Below, one piece after another: positions 43,758 to 53,370 of a stretch of DNA of 64,000 bases. Location of the stretch: positions 27,687 through 91,686 of the forward strand of contig CBDHGK010000031.1 in the NCBI GenBank assembly GCA_965263045.1, given 5' to 3'. A program made the position numbers and the translations under genes. The notes beneath the pieces are model-generated. The model saw only the letters and a list, made by a program, of their open reading frames with translations, was not told the DNA's origin and did not search any database. The stretch's first letter is position 1; every line of letters starts with the position of its first letter. The stretch is from G963664115 sp965263045 (GTDB lineage: Bacteria > Acidobacteriota > Terriglobia > 20CM-2-55-15).

Positions 43758-44030
43758 GTGCCATATAATTTACAAAGTGACACTGCCCTGGAGGTCAAAA
43801 CAACGATTGAATACGAACCGATTCCTCCCGGCGTGGAGGCCACCGATCTGCACATCGGCGAACCGGTTTGCCTGGTGCGGCGGAGACGGCGAAGGGAGGG
43901 CATTATTGACGGGATTCAATTCGCACTGCCGCCCTACGGGCGTGACACGATCATTGTCCGGCTTGATTCCGGCGGCCGCGTTCATGCGATCCCCGAAGAA
44001 CTGGAGTGGCTCAAACGAATGGAAGAATGA
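43758..44030 (+). CDS. Small hypothetical protein
   Basis: 90 codons from GTG 43758; the start is uncertain because the best ribosome-like site (GGAGG, about 43790) is inside the frame. The core EYEPIPPGVEATDLHIGEPV and IIVRLDSGGRVHAIPEELEW is compact and beta-rich. No recognised family. Lies 100 bp upstream of the next gene on the same strand. Confidence 0.5.
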   Translation: MPYNLQSDTALEVKTTIEYEPIPPGVEATDLHIGEPVCLVRRRRRREGIIDGIQFALPPYGRDTIIVRLDSGGRVHAIPEELEWLKRMEE

Positions 44031-44129
44031 AGGATGCAATCACCCGAAAGCGCGTCGCACAGTAGGCGAGTCACACCCATCTGTGTGGACTTAACAGGAA
44101 TCCGCCGCGGCCGACAGTAGAATGATTGA

Positions 44130-44459
44130 GTGATACTCGCCTCAGCAGTTCTATTCGAGGTTCAAACACCCGTCGGGTTTCGCGTTAAAGTTACGAGAAT
44201 TCGCTGGCATCTGATCGTTGCGGAGAAACACCCCGCAATGGCTGGCAAGGAAGAGGCTGTGCGAGCAGCGTTGGAAACTCCAGATGAAGTGAGACAGAGC
44301 CGGACGGATCCCCATGGTATTGCCAAGGACGCGTCGCAGAGAGCGTTCTTCGTCCATGCCCAGCACAATGGCGATGTCTACGTTCGACTCTGGAGTACCG
44401 ATGATATCGAGCGCGCCCTACCAATCATACGTCAAGCACACGCCCTGACTTCTGATTGA
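44130..44459 (+). CDS. Hypothetical protein with nuclease-like N-terminal half
   Basis: 109 aa from GTG 44130. VKVTRIRWHLIVAEKHPAMA and EEAVRAALETPDEVRQSRTD match the opening of a family of small proteins sometimes described as RelE/barnase-like (PBECR) or DUF4258-like. The expected C-terminal half (DxxLFYR...) is absent; instead the tail reads QHNGDVYVRLWSTDDIERAL. It may be chimeric or a divergent member. Ends 73 bp from the convergent helicase gene. Confidence 0.45.
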   Translation: MILASAVLFEVQTPVGFRVKVTRIRWHLIVAEKHPAMAGKEEAVRAALETPDEVRQSRTDPHGIAKDASQRAFFVHAQHNGDVYVRLWSTDDIERALPIIRQAHALTSD

Positions 44460-44532
44460 TCCAACCCGTCGCTCTCTTGCTGTTTTTGAAAGTTACAACA
44501 CATCCAGTAAAATGGAATCGGTTCGTGCGACG

Positions 44533-47046
44533 CTACCGAACGGCCTCAAGCCAGTCAACAACTACTCGGCGCCTCAGATGCTCCCACTGAAACTGATTCC
44601 AGTAGGTTCTTAGGCAGACATAACAACTGCCTTCCAGGTCGCATCCGGGATTTGGGCAGTGTTTCAACCGATCCAGTGCAAGACCCAAAATCTCCGGCAA
44701 TTCCTCGCGAACTCGTTCAACATACCCAGCACCACCCGGAACGCGATCGTACATCACTAGCTCCCCTCCGAGCCCATCGCTGCTCTGGCTGCGATGGGTA
44801 GCATCCAGATTGTTCTGAGGAATAGAAAGAATGTCGGCTGCCGCGGCGAGTGTTGTGGTTTGAAGAGATGTCCAGAAAGGGCGATCGGTAATAGGCGGCG
44901 GTTCAGGATGAACTCCGTCAAAGCGGACCTGTAAGGTATCGGTACTGAACTGGTAAGCCATATCGACGCGCTGGATCAAACTGCTGGCACAGCGGCTGCC
45001 CCATGGAGTCCTGTGGTTATGTGGCCTTTCGGACGGTTTGAATGAACGACCACAGGTAATGCAGATCCGAAACGGATTGAAGCCTCGACCTGGATTCGCC
45101 CTGAAGAGCCGACCATCTGAGCGATATGCGAGCGTGACACCAGGAATTTCAGGGTGTTCACTGAAACTCTCTGCCGTTGCTCCCTCAATTAAGAAGACTT
45201 CCGAATTGGGCGGTGGCTTTAGGCGAAAGAGGCGAGCCTCAGGAACAGATGCGTTCCACATTGTCGTGAAACCAAGGGGTTCGATGAATGCGCGGGGCAC
45301 TCCAAGCTTCCCCTGTGGTTGCGCCCCGCAAGTACATTGCGGGTCGATTGCAGTCGATGACGGCTCGATTTGAACGGTCCTGCAACTGGAACAAATGCGA
45401 TAGGAGCGAACTTCCAGCTTTCGATGCTGAAGATCAACTCCTGCACTTGAGAATACGTGACCATCTGCTATGACTTCAGCACCGGGCGCATATTCGGAGA
45501 TCCCATACTCGCCGTCGCGTTCGAGCCGCATCCTCCTGCTCCAGTTGGGCTGGCGCACAAGCAAGCGGACGACGTTCTGCGGGAACGCGTAGCTTGGGAG
45601 CCAGTGTTCTGACGAGAGACAATCAATTATTGATTCGTTCAGAAGCTGATCTCTGAGAGCCTCGACTGACTTCATAGCTTTGGCTGCTTCGAGGCGGTCA
45701 GTCGCATTCTGTGTGTCCACGACGATGGAGTGTAGCTGGGAGCGCTGTTCTTCATATCCCGCCAGCCTCTGTTGAAGTTCTGTGGCTACACTCCTATTGC
45801 CGCATAGTGTTTCCGTTGCATCGGTAATCGCATCCGCAGCATTCAGGTTACAGGAGCTTGGAATGACCGCATTTACATCCGCAAGTAGGTCCTGATAGTT
45901 CTCTCTTGCCCAGTCTTTCATCTGTGATGCAAGTGATCGCTCCTCCGACGGATCAAGAAAAAATTCACGGACTGCAATCCTATCCGTGCCGGCGGGTAAT
46001 TTCGCTCGCATGTAGCGGCCAATTAATAAAGAATTCACGTGGCGCTGCGCCAAGCGTGAGTTCGCCAAGTTAATCCGAGGCACAGGTACCGTTCCACTCA
46101 CCGTTGCTAATGGCTGATGAAAGTGGAACTGGTCATGTGGAACCGTTCGCGCAAATGTTACGGCGTAGGAGGCGCCTTCGCGTCGCCGCCCGGCGCGGCC
46201 GGCCCTTTGTATGTAGCTCGCAGGGGTCGGCGGTACGTTTCTAAGTAAAACGGCTTTCAGTTGCCCAACATCAACTCCCAGTTCGAACGTTGTCGAACTC
46301 GAAAGGACATTTAGGTCGCAATCCCGAAACTGCCGCTGATATTCTCGCCCCGCCCTATTAGTTAGTTGGGCTGTGTGTTCACGAACAATCAATGGAATCG
46401 GATCCGACTCAAGCAGACGATGGTAGCGATGGTTATTTCGAAACCGTTCCTCACGCTGAAGCGATGATTTTCGTTCTAATGTTCCTTCGCATTCTGCTGA
46501 CGGACAAATCAGGTGCGCGTTATGGATTGTGAATCGTCCGCATCGATTGCAGCACCACCAGTTCTTGTTTGTGGATAGGAGAAAGCGAGTGTGGTCCAAT
46601 TGAAACTCATTCGGATAGTCTGTCCGTTGAAGAACTTCAGTGTCGCGAAACGTGTCCCACATTTGATCGAGCAGAGTACTTAGCTTCGCCGCATCATTGG
46701 CTGAAGACAAACCCGTAAACTTTTCCACCATCGCTAGTTGATAGCTGTTGCGTACGGCGCGGGTACGAGATCGATCCGGCGCACGAAAGGGATTCCAACG
46801 GTAGCGTTGCCTCCCTGCCTCGTGTGACTGCGCGCTAGCGTGATACGTAGCCATTTGCGGTCCGTCGCTGATGAGCCTCAGCGATATTCCGTCGGGAAAA
46901 GTGATGGCTTTTCTCTGCGCGATCCGAGCGAGCAAGTGCTGCATCAAGCACAATCCAGCTTCCTCGTCATTGCTGAACAGAGCCGGGAATCGCTGCCGAA
47001 CAATATTTTCTTCATCCTCAGTGAGTTCGATTTCGGCGGTCGCTAG
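44533..47046 (-). pseudogene. SF2 helicase with DUF1998-type C-terminus: 3' part, cut by IS
   Basis: Codes for the C-terminal ~836 residues of the helicase begun at 51402. Landmarks: CNRCGRFTIHNAHLICPSAEC (zinc ribbon), the helicase C-terminal motifs ELGVDVGQLKAVLLRNVPPT and YIQRAGRAGRR (motif VI), further Cys pairs (CSSCRT, CTCGAQ, CITCGRSF), and the DUF1998-type ending CPNPGCDLEGSCYVCLRTYW. A start at 47061 exists only because of IS sequence. Joined to the 5' part across the IS, the frame is continuous (GLALATAEIELTEDEENIV). Interrupted now, but the insertion looks recent since both halves are otherwise open. Confidence 0.9.
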
Positions 47047-49118
47047 CCCATGTTTACCCATTTGCCGCTTGATCGGGTGCGATTTTTGCCATTTTGGGCC
47101 GAAAACCCCGTAAGTTGTTGATTCCTAGTTGAGGTGACGAATGTAGTGCCATAATCGTTATGTTGGGGTTGAATTCGCTTGCGCCCCCCGGTATCGTGTT
47201 CCCATGTTCGTTCGCCGCACCCAAACCCGCCGCACCCAAAACGGCCAGATCTACTTCTCCCACCGCCTCGTCCGCTCCGAACGCATCGGCGCCAAGGTCC
47301 GCCAGCGCACCCTGCTCAACCTGGGACGGCACTTCGACATCCCGCAGGCGGACTGGCCCCGGTTGTGCGTCCGGATCGAGGAACTGCTTGCCGGACAATA
47401 CGCCCTCATCCCGGACGATTCGGCCGCCCTGGAGCAGGAAGCCCAACGCATCGCGGCCCTGTTGATCGCCCGCGAAGCCGATCTCTCCGGCCCCGCCCCC
47501 GAGACGCGGACCGTGACCGTGGAGGTGGATTCGCTAGAACTGACGCGCCCGCGTTCGGTGGGCGTGGAGCAGGCCGGCCTGTGGGCGATGGACCGGTTGG
47601 GGCTGCGGGAACTGTTCCAACGTCTGGGCATCAACGGCCCCCTGCGCGCCGCCGCGGCGGGATCGATTATCGGGCGTCTGGCCGCGCCCGCCTCGGAAAG
47701 GGCGACGCACCGCTGGCTCCGGGAACGCAGCGGCCTGGGCGAATTGCTGGGGGTCGACTTCGAGACCATGGGGGCGATGCAACTGTACCGGGCCTCGGAC
47801 GCCCTGATGGCGCACCGGGACGCCATTGAAACCCACCTGTTCGAGCAGGCGATGAGCCTGTTCGATCTGCGGCCCACGGTCACCCTCTACGACCTCACCA
47901 ACAGTTACTTCGAGGGTCAGGCCGAGGAGCAACCCCAGGCGCAGCGGGGACATTCCAAGGACAAGCGCCGGGATTGTCCCCTCCTCACCCTGGGGCTCGT
48001 GCTCGATGGCAGCGGCTTCGTGCGCCGCTCCCAGGTCTTCGCCGGCAACGTGACCGAGCATCGGACCCTGCCTCAGATGCTGGAGGCGCTCCAGGCCCCC
48101 GGCGACGCCCTGGTGGTGATGGATCGGGGCATCGCCACTCAGGAGCGCGTCGCCTGGTTGCGCGAGGCCGGATACCGCTACCTGGTGGTGAGCCGCCAAC
48201 GCGACCGGCAGTTCGATCCCGAGGCGGCGGTCTCGATCCGGACGGCCTCGGGCGAGGACCTGCATCTGCACAAGACCGTGGACGAGGATGGCCAGGAAGC
48301 CCGCTTGTACTGCTATTCCGAGCAACGGGCCGAGAAGGAACAGGCCATGACCGAGCGCTTTGGGAAGCGTTTCGAACAGGCTCTGGACCAACTCTCCGAA
48401 GGCCTGTCCCGGCCGCGCACTCAGAAACGCCTCGCCCAGGTCTGGCAGCGCATCGGGCGGTTGAAGCAACAGAGCCGCGGCGCCGCCCAACACTACGACG
48501 TCCAGGTCGCCACCGACGACACCGGCGATACCGCGGTCGGGCTGACCTGGACCCGGCGTTCGGTCCCGGGCACGATGGCCACCCATCCGGGCGTCTATTG
48601 TCTGCGCAGCAGCGAAACCGATTGGGACGAGGAAACGCTCTGGCGCACCTACATCACCCTCACCGATCTGGAGGCCGTCTTCCGCTCATTGAAATCCGAA
48701 CTCGGTCTGCGCCCCATCTATCACCGCAAGCCCATTCGCGCCGAGGGTCACCTGTTCGTCACCGTCATCGCCTACCAACTCGTCCAGGTCATCCGCCGCC
48801 GCCTGGCCGCACGCGGGGAACACGCCAGTTGGTCCACCCTGCGCCGGATCCTCGGCGGCCAGCACCGCGTCACCGCCACCTTCCGTTGCGCCGACGGCCG
48901 CACCCTGCACGTGCGCAAGGCCACCCGCGCCGAACCGCCTCAGCGCGCCATCTATGACGCATTGGACATCCACCCCGCGCCCGGAGGGACCCGCAAAACC
49001 ATCGCCTGATCTCCCCCATATCCCGCTTCTGTGCGCATTTGTAGTGCCACTTGCGCTTTTGAATCATCGTAACTGCCTAATATGTCAATACTTTGCAAAT
49101 CGGCTTGGTAAACATGGG
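47047..49118 (+). mobile_element. IS1634-type insertion sequence inside the helicase gene
   Basis: 2072 bp bounded by 12-bp inverted repeats CCCATGTTTACC / GGTAAACATGGG and by direct CTAG copies at 47043-47046 and 49119-49122. Removing it with one CTAG leaves the helicase frame uninterrupted. Orientation is opposite to the host operon. Confidence 0.92.
47204..49009 (+). CDS. IS1634-family transposase
   Basis: 601 aa. The N-terminus FVRRTQTRRTQNGQIYFSHR is typical of the family. The DDE residues lie in TLYDLTNSYFEG (about 229), LVVMDRGIATQERV (about 305) and LEAVFRSLKSELGLRPIYHR (about 489). The GHSKDKRRDCPLLTLGLVLD block is intact. Full length and probably active. It lies within the CTAG-flanked element that splits the helicase gene. 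Confidence 0.93.
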   Translation: MFVRRTQTRRTQNGQIYFSHRLVRSERIGAKVRQRTLLNLGRHFDIPQADWPRLCVRIEELLAGQYALIPDDSAALEQEAQRIAALLIAREADLSGPAPETRTVTVEVDSLELTRPRSVGVEQAGLWAMDRLGLRELFQRLGINGPLRAAAAGSIIGRLAAPASERATHRWLRERSGLGELLGVDFETMGAMQLYRASDALMAHRDAIETHLFEQAMSLFDLRPTVTLYDLTNSYFEGQAEEQPQAQRGHSKDKRRDCPLLTLGLVLDGSGFVRRSQVFAGNVTEHRTLPQMLEALQAPGDALVVMDRGIATQERVAWLREAGYRYLVVSRQRDRQFDPEAAVSIRTASGEDLHLHKTVDEDGQEARLYCYSEQRAEKEQAMTERFGKRFEQALDQLSEGLSRPRTQKRLAQVWQRIGRLKQQSRGAAQHYDVQVATDDTGDTAVGLTWTRRSVPGTMATHPGVYCLRSSETDWDEETLWRTYITLTDLEAVFRSLKSELGLRPIYHRKPIRAEGHLFVTVIAYQLVQVIRRRLAARGEHASWSTLRRILGGQHRVTATFRCADGRTLHVRKATRAEPPQRAIYDALDIHPAPGGTRKTIA

Positions 49119-51402
49119 CTAGGGCGAGGCCGGGAATCGTTAAACGAGACCTCCCTGAACTCGTGAAGTGTTGGAGTAACGAGATCATGCACTCGTTGGT
49201 AATCGCTCGCCTGTCGGCCCCTCTGAGCCTGGAACTGGCCTTGACTTTAGTTATGGGCTCGCCGTCTTCATTGCTTTCTCGAAGTGCGACGTATGTCTGG
49301 CGGCAGACATGTTGAGTAAAACGTTGAGCAACCTCTTGGATCGTGGTCCCTTGACCATTCGTGGCTGACTCCGCAACACGGATAGCTTCCAGCAACGGCC
49401 GAAGATACTGTGCATCGGCAGTTGTCCGCATCAGATAGGGAGCAAAATGTGCGGCACGTTGACGACTATCTGAAAACGCGAGGAGTCGACGCCCAGAGGC
49501 AGGCTTGGTCGAATCTTCTACAGTCAGATTTCTTATCATTGCTTCCGCCAAGACTGCCGTTGGCGCATCCTCTCCACTGGTAAAGCTGCGGAGGACAGTT
49601 GGGTATGGCCTCGCAAAGCTGCCACAACGTGGACAGGTGCGAAGCTGTCCTTCTTTATCATGGTTCAGTGATTTAAGCTCGACAATCACAGGTTTACGAC
49701 AGCACTGCGGTGGTTGCTCCAATTCAATGTCGCGGCAGGCCAGGCACAGAAAGGCGGAACTGAGCTCCTCGCTATCACTATAGTCATCGGTGTCAATGTC
49801 ATTCCAAGTTAGAACTCGTGTATGTGAATACGCCAAGGGAGGAACAGCCTGCCACTTTCGGTCTTCGCCAACGTAGACTGTGACTGCGGGCATCCCGCAG
49901 TTAAAGCAGCAGCTAAGTGGCATAACGTGTAAGCTGCAGTGAGAACATTCGATCCGTTCGGAAAGGATGAAGCTTCCCCAGAAAGTGCCTGGATGGGAAT
50001 CTCGATCAGGACAATCAGGTGCCAAACAGACCGAAGCTCCGGGAATACCCCTAAAAAAGAAATGATAACGGCCAGGAACGAGTGGGGCGGACTCTTCGGT
50101 GGGAAGTGCACGTGATCCTACGGACACGAGCCAGTGCATCACTCTAAGGGCGGCTGGATCTGACCGAGACCACAAGTGCTCACAGACCTCTGAAAGTGTG
50201 CGTGGCTGTTCGGAGCAGGTTCTGTGAAGTTCCGCGAGTTCACGATTCTTTGCGAACGCACCGTAAAGCAACCGACCGGCGTGCGTCTCCGCTTCGCTCC
50301 CGGCGGCCAACATTTCAGCCTGTTGGAGGAGACTCTGGATCTTCCGTGTTTCATCCAACGCTGCTAGCCAGAATTGGAGCGCGTCGTCATCCGGCACCAT
50401 TTGTAAGTAGCGTTCAAATGGCGTCGCAACCAGATCGTTTGCAAACGGCCTGGCAACAGTGCCAAGTAAGACGTTGGCTGCATCAAACTCTCCTCCTGTA
50501 AGCTGCTTTGCAAACTCTGCAACTTCTCTTCTAGAGTCTTGCTTTTCGCTGTCCGATAGCGTCGCACTAGTAAGAACGAACTGGATGCGCCGATTGGAGT
50601 ATGCAAGCCTCAGTCGACGCATCAGCAAGCTGACCTCAATTCCTTGCGCCCCTGAATAAGTATGCGCTTCATCTAGGACAACGAATCTTAAGCGTTGGTG
50701 TCGAAATATGTCGTGGTCGCCAGGTCGGAGAAGCAGGTATTCCAACATGGCGAAGTTGGTGAGCAGAATGTGCGGAGGGTCTTGCCTGATTGTTTCTCTC
50801 GTGAAACGCTCGTTGGGGTCTAGCATATCCGCCTTATCCCTCTCATCAACTTCCGAAATGTTCCAAGCCGTATCACCGGTATATCTGCCAAAACTGACCT
50901 CTGGCAGATCGACGAGTAATCTGCGAAGGCGGTCGAGTTGGTCATTCGCCAACGCATTCATGGGATAGACAACAATTGCGCGAACGCCGGGCCCTGGATT
51001 ACACAGGACGTCGTCGAGAATCGGAATTAGGAAGCATTCCGTCTTTCCGCTTCCGGTGCCCGTCGCTACCACATAACTCTGTCCAGTAGAGGCGAGACGC
51101 ACGCTCTCGACTTGGTGTTGATAAAGAGGGCGATTAATATCCAACTGCTCACGCGGAAGTCGTGAAAGGTTCTTGTGCAGCAGGTTCAGGTCGATTAGCT
51201 TGGAGAGAGAATCGCTATTCTCGTAAGCTTTAATTACGCTGAGGAGCGGTTCTCTGGCGAATGCATCCGCTCCTCCTAGGGCATCCCAGAATGCATGACG
51301 GAGCTGAATCTCGTTGTCAGCGATCGGAGTCAGGCTGAACAAGTAGCGCCTGAATGTGGATTGCAGCGAATCGTAAAATGAACTCAGACTGACTTCCGCC
51401 AT
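49119..51402 (-). pseudogene. SF2 helicase with DUF1998-type C-terminus: 5' part, cut by IS
   Basis: ATG 51402 with GGAG 7 bases upstream. Codes for the N-terminal ~761 residues. Motifs: Q-like RPLYQHQVESVRLA, Walker A VATGTGSGKTECFLIP (about 113), DEAH box VVLDEAHTYSGAQG (about 237), SAT motif VLTSATL (about 274), then a cysteine-rich insert with at least five Cys pairs (CSHCSLH, CCFNCG, CLACRD, CPRCGS; about 455-600) and LLAFSDSRQRAAHFAPYL (about 635). After the CTAG at 49119 the frame runs on into IS DNA to 48952. Reconstructed length is 1597 aa. Such helicases are engines of DISARM, Druantia and Dpd systems; here the partner genes are different. Confidence 0.9.
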
Positions 51403-51406
51403 GGGA

Positions 51407-51934
51407 TCACTCCAATGTGGCTCTCAATGCAGCTACAATTTCAAGGTCTGTATAGAAATAGAAAAGCGACAACGGCAAGCTCACTTGCGTCGGCAGAAGC
51501 GGGCCGTCTCCATCGCCGTTTGTGTTGTCGGTGGATTGGCGGTTCTCGAGAGCCTGAATTGCACATTCGGAAATAGGCATTCCAAATTTACGCGTAACGC
51601 GATCGATCAGAGAGCGTTCCACCCTGATGGTTCGCGTTCTCGTTAGTTGTATGGGGCATGTGCGCAGAGGACAATGGAATGTTACGACCTCTTTCCCGTT
51701 TCTTATAACGACGCCCTCGGGTATTGCCCCACACTGGAGGCAACGCTGTCCCCATTGGATCTCAGCAATCTGACGTCTGCTCAATTGCGCGCGCACCCTT
51801 GGCGCTATGGAGCATAATTTCAGCAATGCTCGGCGTTCCCTTACCTGAGTTATGAACGCAAGGTCGTCTTCCAACTCGCCTTCAGCGTGAACGTAAACGT
51901 TTGACCTGAAATTGACGTTAGGCTGCATCGTCAC
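51407..51934 (-). CDS. Small zinc-ribbon-like protein of the Hsp70-helicase operon
   Basis: 175 aa. Start overlaps the Hsp70 gene stop by four bases; its stop is 4 bp before the helicase ATG, so it is locked into the operon. A central CLQCGAIPEGVVIRNGKEVV ... HCPLRTC arrangement would form a zinc ribbon. The first 55 residues (ELEDDLAFITQVRERRALLK) look helical; the last 30 are hydrophobic (LPLSLFYFYTDLEIVAALRA). No family recognised. It could be an adaptor between the chaperone and the helicase or nucleic acid (inference). Confidence 0.75.
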   Translation of the reverse strand: MTMQPNVNFRSNVYVHAEGELEDDLAFITQVRERRALLKLCSIAPRVRAQLSRRQIAEIQWGQRCLQCGAIPEGVVIRNGKEVVTFHCPLRTCPIQLTRTRTIRVERSLIDRVTRKFGMPISECAIQALENRQSTDNTNGDGDGPLLPTQVSLPLSLFYFYTDLEIVAALRATLE

Positions 51935-53370
51935 CCCGGCAGAGCATACGCGAAGCGCAGATGTCCATACTCTCTTACTTCGGTGGCACGAGGACCCAAC
52001 GCGTGGCTGAACGCCTCGATACGAAAACTGAGATCTTGCGTGATTCCGTAGCGTATTGTGATGCGTTCAGCATCAAAACCGTTCGTCTTCACTCCGAACA
52101 TTGTCATTCGCTCCGGCTGCAAGGGATTCCTGCGTTCGTCCAGCCGTCGCTTCGCGACGACGATATGGGCCGTATCGCTGTCCTCAACGAGTGAGACGGC
52201 TATGGAGGCCATGTCGGCAGACGGTCGTTCCCCATCACGAATAAGTTCGTAGAAGGAGCCATCGCTTAATATGAGTCCGATACTCTCAGCGAGTTCATCT
52301 CCACCCGGTGCGGAGTGCAAAATGGCTGCGCCTTGAGCAACATCCCACTGCGCATCCCGCGCAGGAAGAAAGGCTTTGCCAAATTGAGGATCCGTCTGGA
52401 GTGTTTCGTGAAGTAATCTGAGGTTGCTGGACCCGCCCGTCACGAGCAAACGTGTTATCGACTCGAATGGTAACTCCGCATGTTGAATCGTCGATCTTAG
52501 CAGTTCGACCCCCCGATCGACGTAGGGCCAAACTATGTCTTCGAACCATCTCTTCTCAACCGTGTACGTCAGGGGACGACCGCAGTAGGAGACCAGGCTA
52601 ATTTCGGCTTGATCTTCATCGCTTAGATGGCGCTTGGCATTTTCGCACTGAGCTCTCAGCGAATCCCGGTCGGGAGGTGGGACAGAAGCAAACGGGAGCG
52701 TTTCACCTCGGTCGTTCATCACCTCTTCGTGAATAGCAGCAGCCAGATCGTTGTCGATCATGTCACCGCCCTGGGCAAGGACATTCGTTGCAAGCTCATA
52801 GATTCGGTGCTTCCGAATTTCGAGCACGCTGATGTCAAGAGTCCCTCCACCCCAATCAAAAACCGCCAGATAGCGGCAATGGCGCAAGTCCTGAATGTAC
52901 GGCATGATTGCCGCAGTCGGCTCATTGACGAAACAGGTGATTTCTATTCCAACCTTGGCCGCAGAGGACCGAAGGGCATGCCTCTGTTCGGGCAGGTAGT
53001 TCACCGGGATTGTCACGACAGCTTCATCGATGCCGCCTGGCAGTCCGCGTTCCACGACGCGCTTATTCAGTGACTGCAGGATTTGTGCGGCGATGTCCTC
53101 GGGGGTAAAGGCGCCCACCTCCGTATGCCAGGACTCCGGTGTTCCGAGGCGTCCTTTTACGGCTTGTATTACGTGATGCTGCCCGTTTTTGAAGTAGTTC
53201 TCCCGGCGCAACCACACTTGGCGCCCGACCGCGTGACGGCCTGTGGCCTTATCAACGGCCACGATTGATGGTAGCGGTTGGCCAACCTCATCACCGAAGC
53301 GGAAAACCTTGCCGGAGTCCAACTGCACGGCCGCAGTGTTTGTGGTTCCAAAATCTATTCCGAAACTCAG
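51931..53370 (-). CDS. Minimal Hsp70 (DnaK-like) ATPase, probable CTG start
   Basis: 479 aa if it starts at CTG 53370; the first ATG/GTG/TTG-type start is at 53328 and would delete the phosphate-1 loop. Upstream of 53328 the frame reads SFGIDFGTTNTAAVQLDSGK, the canonical Hsp70 opening. GGAGG lies six bases before the CTG, and CTGA overlaps the previous stop as ATGA does elsewhere in the operon. Phosphate-2 VFDWGGGTLDISVLE (about 170) and adenosine motif LLVTGGSSNLRLLHE (about 305) are present. After the nucleotide-binding domain (ends near 380) only ~100 residues remain, so the usual peptide-binding domain and lid are missing or replaced. Confidence 0.88.
   Translation of the reverse strand: MSFGIDFGTTNTAAVQLDSGKVFRFGDEVGQPLPSIVAVDKATGRHAVGRQVWLRRENYFKNGQHHVIQAVKGRLGTPESWHTEVGAFTPEDIAAQILQSLNKRVVERGLPGGIDEAVVTIPVNYLPEQRHALRSSAAKVGIEITCFVNEPTAAIMPYIQDLRHCRYLAVFDWGGGTLDISVLEIRKHRIYELATNVLAQGGDMIDNDLAAAIHEEVMNDRGETLPFASVPPPDRDSLRAQCENAKRHLSDEDQAEISLVSYCGRPLTYTVEKRWFEDIVWPYVDRGVELLRSTIQHAELPFESITRLLVTGGSSNLRLLHETLQTDPQFGKAFLPARDAQWDVAQGAAILHSAPGGDELAESIGLILSDGSFYELIRDGERPSADMASIAVSLVEDSDTAHIVVAKRRLDERRNPLQPERMTMFGVKTNGFDAERITIRYGITQDLSFRIEAFSHALGPRATEVREYGHLRFAYALPG

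Noticed and set aside
47534..48957. Frames of 350 (minus) and 327 (plus) codons
   Set aside because: Shadows of the IS1634-family transposase, whose catalytic motifs fix the coding frame.
44533..51402. Calling the helicase operon DISARM, Druantia or Dpd
   Set aside because: The DUF1998-type helicase alone fits, but no PLD protein, second DUF1998 protein, methylase, DruA-D/H or TGT-like gene is present, while Hsp70-like and coiled-coil genes are.
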